From Globodera rostochiensis (Eukaryota; Nematoda; Chromadorea; Rhabditida; Heteroderidae), in contig JAEVLN010000062.1 of assembly GCA_018350325.1 (NCBI GenBank), positions 59,378-123,377 on the forward strand: a stretch of 64,000 nucleotides of DNA. The letters run 5' to 3'. This document shows positions 19,760-31,359 of the stretch, in pieces (the stretch's first letter is position 1; each line of letters opens with the position of its first letter). The translations under genes were made by a program, and so were the position numbers. The notes beneath the pieces are model-generated. The model ran no database searches and had not been told where the DNA came from. It saw only the letters and a program-made list of their open reading frames with translations.

Positions 19760-21646
19760 TCAGCGGGTGCAATTAGGACGAAAAACAAGATGCAATTGAG
19801 TGGTTGACAAATTGTTAGAGTTGTAAATGAACCCACAAATTTTGCCAAATTCGTGTTGAAATGCTTTTTGATACTCCACGCTTAATTGATTTTAAATTAT
19901 TTAGTGTTTTTAATTGTATTTAGGGTAACCTTGTCATGTACAACACTGGCCCATTAGAAGCGGCACTAACATTTACCGTCAAAATGGCCACAACCATGAA
20001 AATTGTCCACGAAATGATTGGGTCAGTCGGGTTCAAATTTCGCCGAACGAACAACATAAAAGCAACGCAAAAGTAATATCCGCCAACATTCAACAAAATG
20101 ATGATGGACAATGAACGGAATATGCGCCGTTGCTTCTTTTCAGCGTTGGAAGAGTTGGAAACTACATATTGATGGAGAAAAGCATTGGATTAAAAATTGA
20201 AATTTAATTTAAAAAACGTTTTATTAATTAAAATAATATTAATAAAAATAATAGAGCCCGCCCTGGACCTATATGCAGGCCTGAATTTTTGCTGGGCCCA
20301 GAGGCTAGGTCCAGCGGAGCGTCAAGCGACTTTGGGTGTTTCCTGGACCTGGATTTTTCCTGGATCTGGATTTTTGTCCAAAAAATCAGGTTCAGGCACC
20401 TCCCTAAAATCTAGGTCCAGGATCTGGGCCAAGGAATTTTCAAATTGACTGGCTCTAAAAAATAATTTACAAAAAAGATCTTACAAGATTTCTTCTTAAC
20501 CACAATGCCAACAACCACGTAGAGAACAATGGTAATTGAATGCATAACAAAGCAAATGCTTGACAGACGTTGAGAAGTTACATTCTGAAAATTCTTAAAT
20601 TTTGCCCTTTTTTTTGGTGTAACAATTTTCGCGCACCTTCAACAAATCGCCAATTGTGCCGGTTATCATCAAATTTGGCATTTTGCTCACAGATTCATAA
20701 TAAATATTGAGTAAGAATGTAGAAACAGATATGCATAATAACATGATGGCACAAAGATAGGGCAATGGCTTCACTTTCCTCGGACTGAATTTTTAAATTT
20801 TAAAGCATTTATTTGAATTTGTACAATGTCGGAAATAAGACGCATAGAAGCCGGTCCAGTCCAGTGAATGTCATGGACATCGCAGTACCGCCTAAGCCAA
20901 ACAAAGAAACTGTGCAAATGCGAATGGCCAATGTTAACGGGAGAAAGTTTTGGCCCGAAAGTGCCGTGTAGAGAAACAGCCAGTGACCGTGCTGATGGAG
21001 CAGTTCAAAGAAAGAGTACAGCGCAATGAGGAAATTGGCCGTGCCGTGGAGTGTCCTGAGAAATTTTATTAGAATAGAAATTAATTTTCTCAATCGATAT
21101 TAGGGTTGAAACCAGAGGTGGGCCTGATCATAAAAATTTTTATGTCCTTGGCCAAGATCAGTTACAGTCAAATTGTGCTTGGTTGTTGGTCACAAGTCCA
21201 CGCCACGCCACTGTTCTCGGCAAAAATGAATTTTGTCAATCGATGATGCCATCTTGAGGTATATGTCATTCCCGACACCCGAGAGTGAGTGGGGTTCGGG
21301 GTCGGGTTTTTTCGGGTTTAGAAGTGTCGAGATCGGGGAAATTCTCGAAAATGGCTTAAATTTGCGGGATCGGTCGGGAACGGGGTTTTTCAACCTAATC
21401 GATATACATTTAGCAAACTACAATTGTTATTTGAAAATTTACTTTGTGCAATATGTCACCCAAATGACGCCAAAATTGCTGATCATTCCGAATAAAGCTA
21501 CCAAATTTATTGTCACCGCACCGATGATGAACGGCCAACACGGGTACACATTACGGTACATTTGGTATAACTATTTTAAATAAAATAAAATTGAAACAAA
21601 AAACTTATCCTACGGTATTGTTTGCATTGAAGTCAGTGTCCTTCAT
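19760..21646 (-). CDS. Srsx-type serpentine chemoreceptor, divergent (7 exons, 330 aa)
   Basis: Minus-strand exons: 21646-21614, 21570-21443 (128 nt), 21055-20825 (231 nt), 20784-20637, 20584-20485, 20161-19930 and 19880-19760. They total 993 nt, all splice junctions GT-AG and in phase, with no stops. Exons 2 and 3 have exactly the lengths and phases seen in the other Srsx genes of the window, though the protein is very different. The DRY-like motif is GLDRLLCVLFP after helix 3. The C-terminal tail starts SVEYQKAFQHEF, a typical place for this family. It should be a seven-helix receptor in chemosensory cilia. The second intron holds a 297-bp TIR element (21101-21397) and the intron between exons 5 and 6 a GGTCCAGG-rich insert (20255-20445), yet the frame is intact. 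The ligand is unknown. Confidence 0.85.
20255..20445. mobile_element. GGTCCAGG word element inside a receptor intron
   Basis: AGAGCC at the left and GGCTCT at the right bracket a run of CTGGACCT/AGGTCCAG words. It is intronic in the receptor gene at 19760-21646. Confidence 0.5.
21101..21397. mobile_element. hAT-like MITE with perfect 8-bp target duplication
   Basis: The element begins TAGGGTTGAAA and ends TTTCAACCTA (one base differs in the repeat). It is flanked on both sides by ATCGATAT (21093-21100 and 21398-21405). 8-bp duplications are the hAT hallmark. The interior is rich in TCGGGGTCGGG words, shared with 57835-57970. It sits in intron 2 of the receptor gene. Confidence 0.85.
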
Positions 21647-21649
21647 CAC

Positions 21650-22225
21650 ATTTTATATTTATATTAAAATAAATAATTTTATTATTCTGAAAAGAGTTAA
21701 ATATATAGAGCAAGAGGGCTTAAATAAATTAGATCCGATTTTCGTGAAATAAATGCATTCATCAAATTTCTTTTTTTCATAAATTTATTATCGATAATTT
21801 AATACTCAAATAAATTTAGTATCAAAAGACTGTAATTTTTTTTTATTTTGAAATTATCGAAAATTTAATCATTAAATTAATGCAAATCGATCATAATGAC
21901 TAGAGAGACCTTAGAGCTGTCACAAAATTTGTTTTATTTCGATTTCGAAAAAGAAATTTTCGAATTTTTTCGAAAGTAAAAAATAACAAAAAAAAAAAAG
22001 GTTTGACAAAAGTGATTTTAGGTACCAATTTGACCATTAGACGGAACAGGGAAATTTTTTTTTTAAAAACTTCAAAAGAACAGAAAATTGGATATTCACA
22101 ATTCAGTTAACTTGAAATTCGATTAGCATATGCCATGAACAAATTTTCCGCAGTTAAACATTTTTGTCCATATTTTGTGTTGGGTATTTTGGTGAAATGA
22201 ATTTAATTAGAGCCAAATGAGTGCA
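21650..22225. other. No recognisable gene
   Basis: AT-rich spacer upstream of the receptor gene. It probably holds that gene's promoter, but no motif stands out. Confidence 0.35.
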
Positions 22226-23245
22226 CTAAATGAAACAGCCAATCCAAGCCAAGTGAATGTCATTTTGTCAGCTTAATGATGGCGGCGCCAAACAAAATTA
22301 ACGTGTTCTTTTCTGCCACGAGGCAACAAAAAACACTTTTTTTGGGTTTAATCAATAAAATGGTCTTTTTAGGGATTTTTGGAGTCGTAGGACTTGAATC
22401 TGCACTCCGTTTCGACCGATTTCGAACCTCTGAAACCGAATCCGGACAGTTTTTTAAGCAAATTTTTTTGTCATTTTCCATTAAATGCGTCGAAATGTCG
22501 ATGAATTCGATGAGATTCTGAAAACATTGTCAATTTATGCCACCAAACTGATATTCTCTATTCTGCACAATACAAATCAAAAAAATTTAATGGAAAAAGC
22601 GAAAAAAAACATTTCAATAATTTGTTCGAATTTGTGTCAGGGGTTCGAAATTGGTCAAAATGGACGTCAGAGTTGGCACACTTTTTTTAAAAAACTTTAG
22701 CTTGTTCCATATAACCGAAAAGACCAAATTAACTAAGACACCACCTTTAATGGATTTATTACATACGTATTTTTTTGCCTAAAGGCAATAAAAGGGATTA
22801 GCTAAAACTTGCACAAAATTTTATTACAAATGATCAGAATCCTCAAGCAAATCGTCACAATTTTCATTCCGATCAGTGAGGCGGCCCCAGCATCCATAAT
22901 AGGAATCTAACCGTATGCCGAAAAATACCCAAAAAATGTCCGGAATCCGGAAACCGGCGGTTACATCCTTAAACTATATGTTGGTGAACTAATAGTCATA
23001 ATATTAATATGTCTTTCTTTTTATAATACAAGCTCATGCATGAATTTGCAAACAAAATGCCAATTTTGATGGTAATTGGCACAAATGGCGATGTATTGGG
23101 GAGTCTTCGCAAATTTGAATAAAATTAGAAAACAATTTAGCCTTAGTAACTTAATGGTGCATGGCAAACATCCCATTAATTATGCATGCAATTACCATTG
23201 TTCTTTCTCTACGTGCTGTTAGCATTGTGTTTATAAAGAAATGCG
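22226..23245. pseudogene. Scattered fragments of a divergent Srsx gene
   Basis: About 22230-22262 (minus) resembles the exon 3 region around MSMTFTGLDR. About 23030-23100 (plus) encodes an AxKMPxLMxxGTxGD-like stretch matching exon 4 of the receptor at 19760-21646. About 23180-23245 (plus) matches its exon 5 (MHAITIVL-like helix). Frames are broken and the pieces lie in different orientations. A short CCGGAATCCGGAAACCGG word patch at 22930-22965 is part of a MITE like that at 30531. Confidence 0.6.
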
Positions 23246-23869
23246 TTTAATTTTTCTTAAAGAACAGAACATTTACAAATTAGATTAAACTTCAACAAAT
23301 AAATTCAATAAAATTAAATTTGTTTACCTTAACTTAAATAATGTCTCTTTATATTTTGAATGTTATGAACCAAATCATTCGTTTAAAAAATAATTCCATA
23401 GACTGAACACTTTTGAAAAGAATTTATTAAAAAAAAGAATACTTCTTGGCCTTAGTCAGTTGGAATAATTCAACAAAAAAAATTGATGAAAGAATTTTCC
23501 GCCATTTCTCGCTTTAACACAAAACGAATTTGCATATCCGTTTTACTCATATTTCAATGCCATTAAGCCGGTATGATACAATATAGTTTAAAATATATTT
23601 TTAAAATTGGTTCAATAACGTCTTTTATGTTTTTTTCTTACTAAATCAATCATACACAATATGATCGACAATATTTTGGCTTTTTTCAATCCATATTATT
23701 TGTAGAGTCAGCATTTTCATGGATTAAAAAAGTAAAAAATTGATTAAAATAATGACCGAAAACTGCCAAAATTTGCCAAAAACACAAAAAGTACATTTTA
23801 TTATCATTTATTTTTAAAAAGCTCATTTAGCAAACTTTAAAAATTTTATGTTTAAACATGAGTTTCGGC
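23246..23869. other. No recognisable gene
   Basis: AT-rich; nothing identified. Confidence 0.3.
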
Positions 23870-25998
23870 CAGGGTGGTTTAGGCCCCCCAAGCCAGGGTG
23901 GTTTAGGCCTAAGCCTAACGATAACAGACACTGTCACAGGCACACACTCCAGACTAAACGCCCTGCTTATAAGAATGTGGCGCTATCAATGCCCTAATTT
24001 GTTCTAAAACGCAGAACACTAAATAAAAATATTGACTTAAAATATATTGACCAAAAACCCCCAAAATACTGACCAAAAACCCCAAAAAGTGGTAAAATAG
24101 GGATTAAAAAATGTGCTAAAACTGACCAAATTCAGTCAATTTTTGCGTGAAAACATTCAATTCGTCATGCTTTATTAATTTTCCTCTTTTAATTGGAAAT
24201 ATAATATTTTCACGTGTTTTTTGGATTTTTTTAGAGGTGCATTTTTTTTTTGAAAATTTTTTGATTTTTAGTGCCATATTTTTCGTTTTTGCATTTTTCT
24301 TCAAATTATTTTCTCCCGACGCATTTACCGTCACCGCCGGCCAACGGAATTGATGAGAAAATATTACAAAATTAAACAAAATTCATTGCCGGAGAATCGT
24401 ATCCATAACTATTAAAATTTATTAAATGGATACTTATGAACGAGTGTCATTTTATGTGTTCTTACTACATCCATACACATCATATTATCGACCCTTATGC
24501 TTTTTTCAATAAAATAATAAGTAAAAAAATATAAAAATCAATTTATCCATTTTACGATAATGGATTAAATATTAATATTGGTTTCAATTCTATTAAAATT
24601 ACATATTTTTAAACAGATTTTCCAATTTTGTAAATCGCTTAAATGTTTAAAAAACAATTATTATTTTAAAAATTATCAAGTTTCAAAATGAAGTTTTTGT
24701 TTATGTTATAATGAATAACATTAATTAATCTTTATTAAGCTAAATTTTTATTAATATGTTTCATCAAGAAATTTAAGATTTTATTATAATAACAAGCACG
24801 ATATTAGCATACATATAAATAAATATCCATTTTATCAATAAATTCAGTGAATCAATTAAATTTTTTATAATTGTTAATTATTAATTTGAGAGAAAATTTT
24901 TGTTACTTTAGGCCAACTATTAAAGAAAATGAATTTGTTGCTTTTATTATTTCTATTTTTAAATGGATTACTTTTAATTTTAACGGTCAACGAACCAAAA
25001 GTCGGGAAAATTCGACCAACTTTTGATGAAATATATGGGAAAGGATGGGACAAAGATGACCATCAACAAATAAAAGTGGAAACATCGCCGTTAAACTCGG
25101 GAGAAAATGCACTAAATGAACAAGCTGATCATGATGACAATATAGATCAGGATGTTGAAGCTTATAATTCAGATTCGACTGATCAGAATCTTACACAGGA
25201 AGACTAAAATTCAATTTTTGAATTCTTCTTGCCAAGATCACTAATTTTTTCAAAAATTCTTACGAATGAATAAAATCCGAATTTGTGTCAAGATACTTGA
25301 TGGAAAATTATTTTTCCTTGCCCAAAAATGCACCCCATAAAATCCAATTTTTTTGTTTGCACCCAATAGTATACCCTTAAAGATCAAAATTTTCAAGCAT
25401 TTCTGATATTTCGAAAAAAAGTCAAAAAAAATTTTTAAACGATTAATTTTATTTTTACACACATTTTTTCGACCCTATTTTTGCTTGTGAACTCAATTTT
25501 TGGAGCATATTATGGCATTTTTTCTCGCCTATTTAGGCGCTTATTTCGAGATTCTTCAAGCCTAAAATCCCCACCTTAGCTATGAAAGATTTGTAAGAAA
25601 GCGAGAGTGGCCAGCTGGCTGGGACGGTTAAAACTTGTGTTAGGCAAATGGGGTTTTTCGGTAATCGGTAATGGTAATTCGCAAATTACCGTTGCTGAGC
25701 TCTAATTTAATTTATTATTTAGAACTGGGTAGGGTTCGGACGGGCGCCCGGGTCGAGCGGGCATTCGGCTAGGCGGGCGCCCGACATTGTTTGGTTTGTT
25801 GAATGTAGAAGAGCTACATCACTCAACTAGTATCGCTGGCGGCGTCGAATTGTGGCGACAAATTTCAAGTATTTAGAGCAAAAATTAGTATTTCATTTTG
25901 CCAACGCGACATTCGCCAACTAAGGCAAAATGACATTTCGTCCACGCAACATTTCCTCAACTGGCAAAACCCCCGGCGCCTATCGGCTCCGCCGACTC
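23870..25998. repeat. Rearranged duplicate of the 15.2-18.5 kb region
   Basis: Three parts: 23870-24225 is an inverted copy of about 18070-18500; 24330-25206 is a direct copy of about 15195-16077; 25208-25998 is an inverted copy of 17330-17930 with extra sequence at 25690-25900. The simplest reading is an inverted duplication of the repeat block, later interrupted by the gene-bearing segment. Confidence 0.8.
24929..25207 (+). pseudogene. Truncated secreted HTH gene copy
   Basis: 92 codons nearly identical to the signal peptide and acidic linker of the gene at 15796, ending at LTQED where the duplicated segment breaks off. All HTH units are missing. The signal peptide MNLLLLLFLFLNGLLLIL is intact, so a short secreted acidic peptide is possible but unlikely to be meaningful. 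Confidence 0.8.
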
Positions 25999-26000
25999 CC
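25971..26000 (-). repeat. GGCGGAGCCGATAGGCGCCG hairpin copy
   Basis: Inverted copy of the module at 17330-17352, at the outer edge of the inverted duplicate. Here the G-run has been lost. Confidence 0.75.
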
Positions 26001-26380
26001 GTACTTGCGGATCAAAATTGCGGAAAATCCAAAACAAATCCGCAGACTTGAAAGAAAATTTAAAGATGCAATTTATTCAATGAATAAGTGAATAAGTAAT
26101 TTAAATTAGAGCATTCAGAAAAATATGTTGTTTTTTATATAGCACTAATGAAAGGTTTATTTAATTATAGTCTAATAATGCAAATGATTCTGACATAGCA
26201 ACTGTGAAAGCTTGCCATAAAAATGTAGCCATTCATAAAATCCTTATTTGTTTGGAAAGTGTAAATTATACCTTAAGCTAAAAAGAAAAAATTGAATGCT
26301 GAAAGGAAACTTCTGACATTTCTAGCTCAGATCCATAAATCACCTTTAGATTATTTAAAATTTTCAAAACTTACAATACA

Positions 26381-27858
26381 ATGGCAGCATCCGTTGATCC
26401 GGTAATTATAATTTATTTAATTAATTGAATTTTCTATTTTTTAAGCTTTACGATCTTTACAAGAACAAACGCTTGGTTCCCATTGAAATTATTACAAATG
26501 GAATTGTTGCTATGATTTGTTGTGTCGGAATTGGCCTAAACTCGTCTCTCGTCTATGTGACCATCAAAACAAAGCGAGTTTAAGCCCTAAGCTAAATTAA
26601 ATCTTTCGCTTAAATTGATTGTTACTAAAGGGTTGACGGTTTTTTGGGACTTCCCCGGTACTCATCAATCTCCAAAAGCCACAAACTAACGGAATATAAC
26701 AGCCACTTGTAGAAAGTCTTTGGATTTATGATAAACGAAATGCCAAATGAAATTTGCTTCTCGATCAAACTTTGTATGAAAAACGGCTAACACTTATCCG
26801 ATCAGATCACTCCATTCGCCTTGCAAAATCTTGATCGCTTTGTATGCATTTTTTGCCTCATTTCTCCTTTTTGGAAGTTCCGTCAAATTCGTCATTTATG
26901 CATTTGGAATTAATTACATCACACTGCGGACGTGCTTTTATATTCAATTTGTTCCCTTAATTGGCACAGGAAATGCTGTGACGCTTCAGTTATGCATTGG
27001 AATCGACCGTCTGATCGGAGTTATCTTTCCATTCTGGTTATAAAGCTTTATTAATTGTAACATTAAAATATATTTTTAAGGTATAAAACAAATGGAAAAT
27101 ACGTCACTTTTAAATTAGCCATTGGCATTTGTTTCATTAAATCGATATTAAATGGATTCAGCGCCTATACTGGAAGCTCCGCGCATTGGGAAAAGTTAGC
27201 ATTTTTGCAAAAATTAATTTTAAAAATAATTTAGACCGGTGATGTGCCTACTTGGCGACCCCAACCATCAACCCGAAAATAAATATTTCGCTGATATCAG
27301 TGCCTATGTTGTATATTGTAGCGAATTTTTATGTTACACCCTGATTTTGCTGATCATTTGGCGCCGAAAATCAACGAGTTTTTATATTTTTTCCAACAAA
27401 TATTTTCTTTTTGCATTTAGTCCCGGAAAATATGAAAAAATTAACACTTTCGCTCAGTGTTTTGATGTCGATTGGTCTGATATGCTACATCTTGGTTGGT
27501 TAACAAATAATTTTATTCTTTATTTATTTAAATAAACTTTTTTTAAGAATGTCGTTTTCGTAGAAGCCATACTTCCCTTACTCAATTTGGACGCATTTAT
27601 AATTTGGGATGTTTTTACACCAATAAGTCTTTCTTTGCAATCGATGGCATACGGAAGCAGTGCTCCGGTTCTCTACTTTTGCAAGTAAATATTAATTTCT
27701 GAATATAAAAAGGAATATTGGATTTAAATTGATTTATTCTTATTTTTAGTGCCCAATATCGCAGCGTTTTTCGCACACAATTTGGTCATCAAGCAAACAA
27801 AGTCACAATTGTCCGAACAATAATTGTACAATCAAACTCCCGACAGATGAATAACTAG
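26381..27858 (+). CDS. Srsx-type serpentine chemoreceptor (8 exons, ~318 aa), GC donor
   Basis: Exons 26381-26401, 26446-26573, 26806-27036, 27081-27194, 27235-27377, 27421-27494, 27548-27684 and 27750-27858 (957 nt). Lengths 21, 128, 231, 114, 143, 74 and 137 equal those of the paralogues, and all frames are open. Helices run from exon 2 to exon 7; CIGIDRLIGVIFPFW follows helix 3; the tail begins NAQYRSVFRTQFGHQ. The donor after exon 2 reads AAA-GCGAG instead of AAA-GTAAA, because about ten bases at the intron start are deleted. So either a GC donor is used or the gene is failing. The last codons and stop overlap the start of a TAGGGATGGACGTCA insertion, giving a tail longer than in paralogues. 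Confidence 0.7.
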
Positions 27859-28000
27859 GGATGGACGTCATCACGCCAATTACGGCGTTTTTGGGGATCC
27901 GCGATCACGGATCACGGTCACGGATTTTTTGAAATAATCCATGATTTTGATCTGTCTTGGTATTGGAGTATGGATTAATAATAAAAAAATTTCGAAACGA
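27856..28000. mobile_element. Remnant of a TAGGGATGGACGTCA element
   Basis: Starts TAGGGATGGACGTCATCACG, close to the CAGGGCTGGAC ends of the element at 54343-54573, then repeats GATCACGG words. No right end was found. It begins exactly at the stop codon of the preceding receptor gene. Confidence 0.5.
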
Positions 28001-28261
28001 ATACTTGGAAATTATATTAAATATTCGACTTGCTCTGCAAGTTTTTCCAGTGTTGCTCATGTAACATGTGTCGTTGTGATTTAATAAAAATGTTCAGGTT
28101 GTTTTATACTTTTACAAAAAAAATCCTGAACCAATTTCTAAACCAAATCGTTAAAAAATTTCGGTGATGCACTGGACTCCTCCCATTCTTAGTCAAAATT
28201 ACCGCATTTATGTATAAATTTTGTTGCGAATCTCTTAACAAATTGAGTTAAAAATTCAAAA

Positions 28262-28373
28262 TTTTGTCGGCGGCGCCTATCGGCACCGCGGACTCCCACC
28301 CCCCCCCCCTCCCCCCATACATGCGCAAGGGGGGGGGGGGAGGCGGTGCCGATAGGCGCCGCCGAGAAAATTT
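28262..28373. repeat. Two head-to-head hairpin modules with C- and G-runs
   Basis: GGCGGCGCCTATCGGCACCGC (28268-28288) is followed by a C-run, CATACATGCGCA, a G-run and GGCGGTGCCGATAGGCGCCGCC (about 28343-28364). The whole is a near-palindrome of about 105 bp and could form a long cruciform. Confidence 0.8.
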
Positions 28374-28537
28374 TTTTGATTTTGATGACAATTTGTTAAG
28401 AAAATTGGTCGAAAAATTGCTAGCGATGTTATTTCTCGTTTTACTTTTCCTACGCAAGAAAAAGTATTCTTTTTCAAAATTTTGGAATTTTGGTGCGAAT
28501 ATAGTGGGGAGTGCCCGCGTGCGGCGGCTGGGGGGGG

Positions 28538-28762
28538 CAGAGCTGGGCGAAATTTCGTTTCGTTTCGTTTCGTGTTTTTCGTTATTTTTTAGGCGTTTCG
28601 TGTTTCGTTTCGTTTCGTAGCATTTTTCCAGCTTTGTTTCGTTTCGTGTTTCGTTAAATGGATTTTTTTTTGTTTCGTTTCGTTTCGCGTTTCGTTAATT
28701 GAAAAAAAAAAAATTTGTCGTTTCGTTTCGTCGGAAAAAAATTTGAGTTTCGCCCAGCTCTG
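28538..28762. mobile_element. MITE with TTTCG word array inserted in a G-run
   Basis: Ends are CAGAGCTGGGCGAAA and TTTCGCCCAGCTCTG, perfect inverted repeats. The interior is almost all TTTCGTTTCG words, i.e. the inner edge of the terminus repeated. It is flanked by G-runs of seven or more on both sides, compatible with an 8-bp duplication of G8. Confidence 0.8.
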
Positions 28763-28799
28763 GGGGGGGGGGGGGGGGATCTGACGCCCCCTAATAAAT

Positions 28800-29590
28800 T
28801 TCAAAAAAACTTGTATTTATGAAAAATTCGAAAACCGTCAAATTCGGAAATTGCGCAATTTCAGTAACAAAAATGTTACAAAAAATTTTGCTGCTTCTGT
28901 CTGGAGTTTCCATTGATTTCGTTATTTGCGTTTTCGTTGTAATTTTATGTTTTTAATTGATGTTGCAACTTGCAACATTTGAATTTTGAAACAATTTGTC
29001 GCTATTAACTTTTGGAAGCTGTACAACAGGGATGGGCAAAATCGGAAGATAAAATCCAAAATCCGAAATTTGCCCATCCCTAGTACAAGCAGCCCTAGTT
29101 AATTAATTATAAACACTCCTTTTATGAATACATCGAGATATAGAAGAGTCAGATCGACCGATATGCACCAAAAATACTCATTTTTATTTCTCAAATACCC
29201 TATAAATATGCAAATTGTCTTTGATTGCATTTTATGCATTTAATAAATCTTTTCTTTTTTTAATATTTCAATTTTATGCATTCTTTTTTGACTTTGTTTA
29301 TTTGATTGAACAGCACAGAAATAAATCGTTTATTTTAAATGTCCAACGGGTGGAGCTTTGTTTATGCAGGAGGAATTAAAGAGCGATTGAATGTCACTTA
29401 TTTCAGACAAAATAAAATTTTAGGAAATTCATAATGATGTTATTTATTTATGAATTCAAAAATAAAACAAATAAAATTATTTACTATTAAGAAGAAAAAA
29501 TTTTGTTTGGTTTATATTAGAATTTTGTTATTTATTAATTATTTAATATTAAAACACAAAATCGGTCAGATATTTTTTTAAAAGATCAAA
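28800..29590. other. AT-rich spacer with a 57-bp mini-element
   Basis: 29027-29083 is a tiny inverted-repeat element: CAGGGATGGGCAAA at the left and TTTGCCCATCCCTAG at the right, with GTACAA on both outer sides. It looks like an internally deleted version of the 51715-51826 element. The rest shows no gene. Confidence 0.55.
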
Positions 29591-31068
29591 ATGAATGAAA
29601 ATAATGCATCTTCCATAAAATTTGAGACAACCAGTGGTTACCATTACAATAATCACATTTTTGCAAAAATGTGGATACGCACTATGAATGAGCAGAATTG
29701 TGCTGGACAGGTTCAAAAATGAATTAAAAAAGAATTAATAGAAATAAATTAAAATAATTTATTTTTGAACATCAAATTAACATCAAAGGTACTTCGTACT
29801 TTTGAATAAAATTTAAAATTTCGATACTTTCATATAATAATTTATCAAATTTAGGGGTTTTTAACATATTCCCATCAGATTTGTTCTACCGGAACCTTTT
29901 GCATGCGTCCCGCACTATTCTCGGAACCACAGCACTGCGTGCATGCCGATTCGGTACTCAATGTTTCGGAGGCACTTGCAAGCGGGTATAACTAAAATTA
30001 ATTAATTTATGCTTTAATTTTTTTAAATGTTTATTGAATTCATTTAAAAAAATATTTTTATTATGATTTTTCATTGGTTTTTTCTTTTGCATAACAGAAA
30101 TACGTTGGTCCGTTGTGAAGAAATTGTACCGTTGCTAACGCTTGTCGCACAGTTTTTGATTTTTCTTGTTCTGGTATAAATGTTTAAGATTTTTAATTTT
30201 TTTTTAAAATTTATTTACATTTTTTCATTATTGATTTTTCCAATTTATGCAATTACTAAATGCCACACTTTTAATTCAGTTAGCCCATCTGTGTGTGTTT
30301 TTGTGCCATCGGCGACGTTCAGCGCACTTTGCCATGTCCGGAGGGGCTAAGAGCAAATTGTCATGCGGCAATGAAGGCGCGGAATGGGGCGCAAATGCTG
30401 ACAATAGCAGCGCGCAAACCGTGAATAACCTAGTTATAGTAGTAGTTACTTGCTAGACGGCCTGATTAAAGTCATTTAAAAATTGATCTTATTGAGGGAG
30501 TTTCAAGGTCATGAAAACTGCATATGCATGTGAGATGCTACCGGATGCCGGATTCCGGAGTTTTTGGCAAAAATCCAGAATTAAATCCGGCATAGGCAGG
30601 GGAGGGGGCGTCGGCGATGCCGATAGGCGCTGCCAAGAAATTTTTTTGAATTTTTGATGGAAGTTTTTAAGAAAAATTGGTCCAAAACCCGCAGATTTTT
30701 GCCCAATTTCTTGTATGGGAGTGGCTAATTTCGCTTCGATTCTCATTTTGAAATATAATTTTCGGTCTTTAAGAGGGCAAAAAATGGCAGAAAAATTATT
30801 TTTAGATATTGAAATTTGCCGGATTCCGGACATTTTTGGGTCCGGCATGCCGGATTTCGGACTTTTTAAAGGCATTCGGTTACATGCCTGATATATGCAT
30901 GCCTTAAAGGATTGCAACAGCAACGCAAAGTACGTGCAGCATCAGCAACAGCGCGCTCAACACGGTGACAGAAGCTTTGGCCAGCAAATGTTGCTGGACC
31001 AGCCGCTGGAGCTAAATCACCCCCTAATCATGATGCAAAATACTGCCACCTATCATCAGCCATACTGA
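29591..31068 (+). CDS. Unidentified single-pass membrane protein (5 exons, ~204 aa)
   Basis: I do not recognise the family. A phase-consistent model is 29591-29710, 29879-29985, 30098-30173, 30280-30432 and 30910-31068 (615 nt). Acceptors are TCAG/ACAG or TTAAAG, donors GT. The N-terminal half has Cys residues in a CSTGTFCMRP context and near HCVHAD, as in an extracellular domain. RCEEIVPLLTLVAQFLIFLVL and the start of exon 4 form one long hydrophobic helix followed by CHRRR, a stop-transfer signal. The cytoplasmic tail is polar and Gln/His-rich. Upstream exons with a signal peptide may be missing. The last intron contains a MITE (30531-30892). Exon 4 could instead read through to a stop at 30456. 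The consistent phases argue for a real gene, but no paralogue was available to check it. Confidence 0.5.
30531..30892. mobile_element. CCGGAATCCGG MITE in an intron, flanked by ATATGCATG
   Basis: Left end GAGATGCTACCGGATGCCGG and right end CATTCGGTTACATGCC are imperfect inverted repeats. The 9-base direct repeat ATATGCATG (30522-30530, 30893-30901) flanks it. It also carries a hairpin module GGCGATGCCGATAGGCGCTGCC (about 30615-30636). Related ends lie at 22930-22970 and 44165-44215. Confidence 0.7.
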
Positions 31069-31359
31069 TCAGTCTGTTATTGATGACAATTCATTTTCAG
31101 CATATTAGAAAGATTTTTGTAACGATTTAAAATGGTTATTATAAGTAGGATTGAGAGAAGCAATGTCATCAAATAAAATTAAAAATTTACCCGGACTTTT
31201 TATTGTTAAACTTTGTCCCAAAGAAATAAATATCACCGGCACCGGTGCCATACCGATTAACCGACTAAATAATCACAAACAGGTACAAACCCCGATCACA
31301 TTGTGCATTTTTCAAATACTCACCCAATTTTGCTTCGAAAAATTTCTGAATTGTCAAGC
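31069..31359. other. 3' flank, no recognisable gene
   Basis: AT-rich; a 77-codon plus-strand frame (31151-31384) runs into the next element and lacks any domain. Confidence 0.35.
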
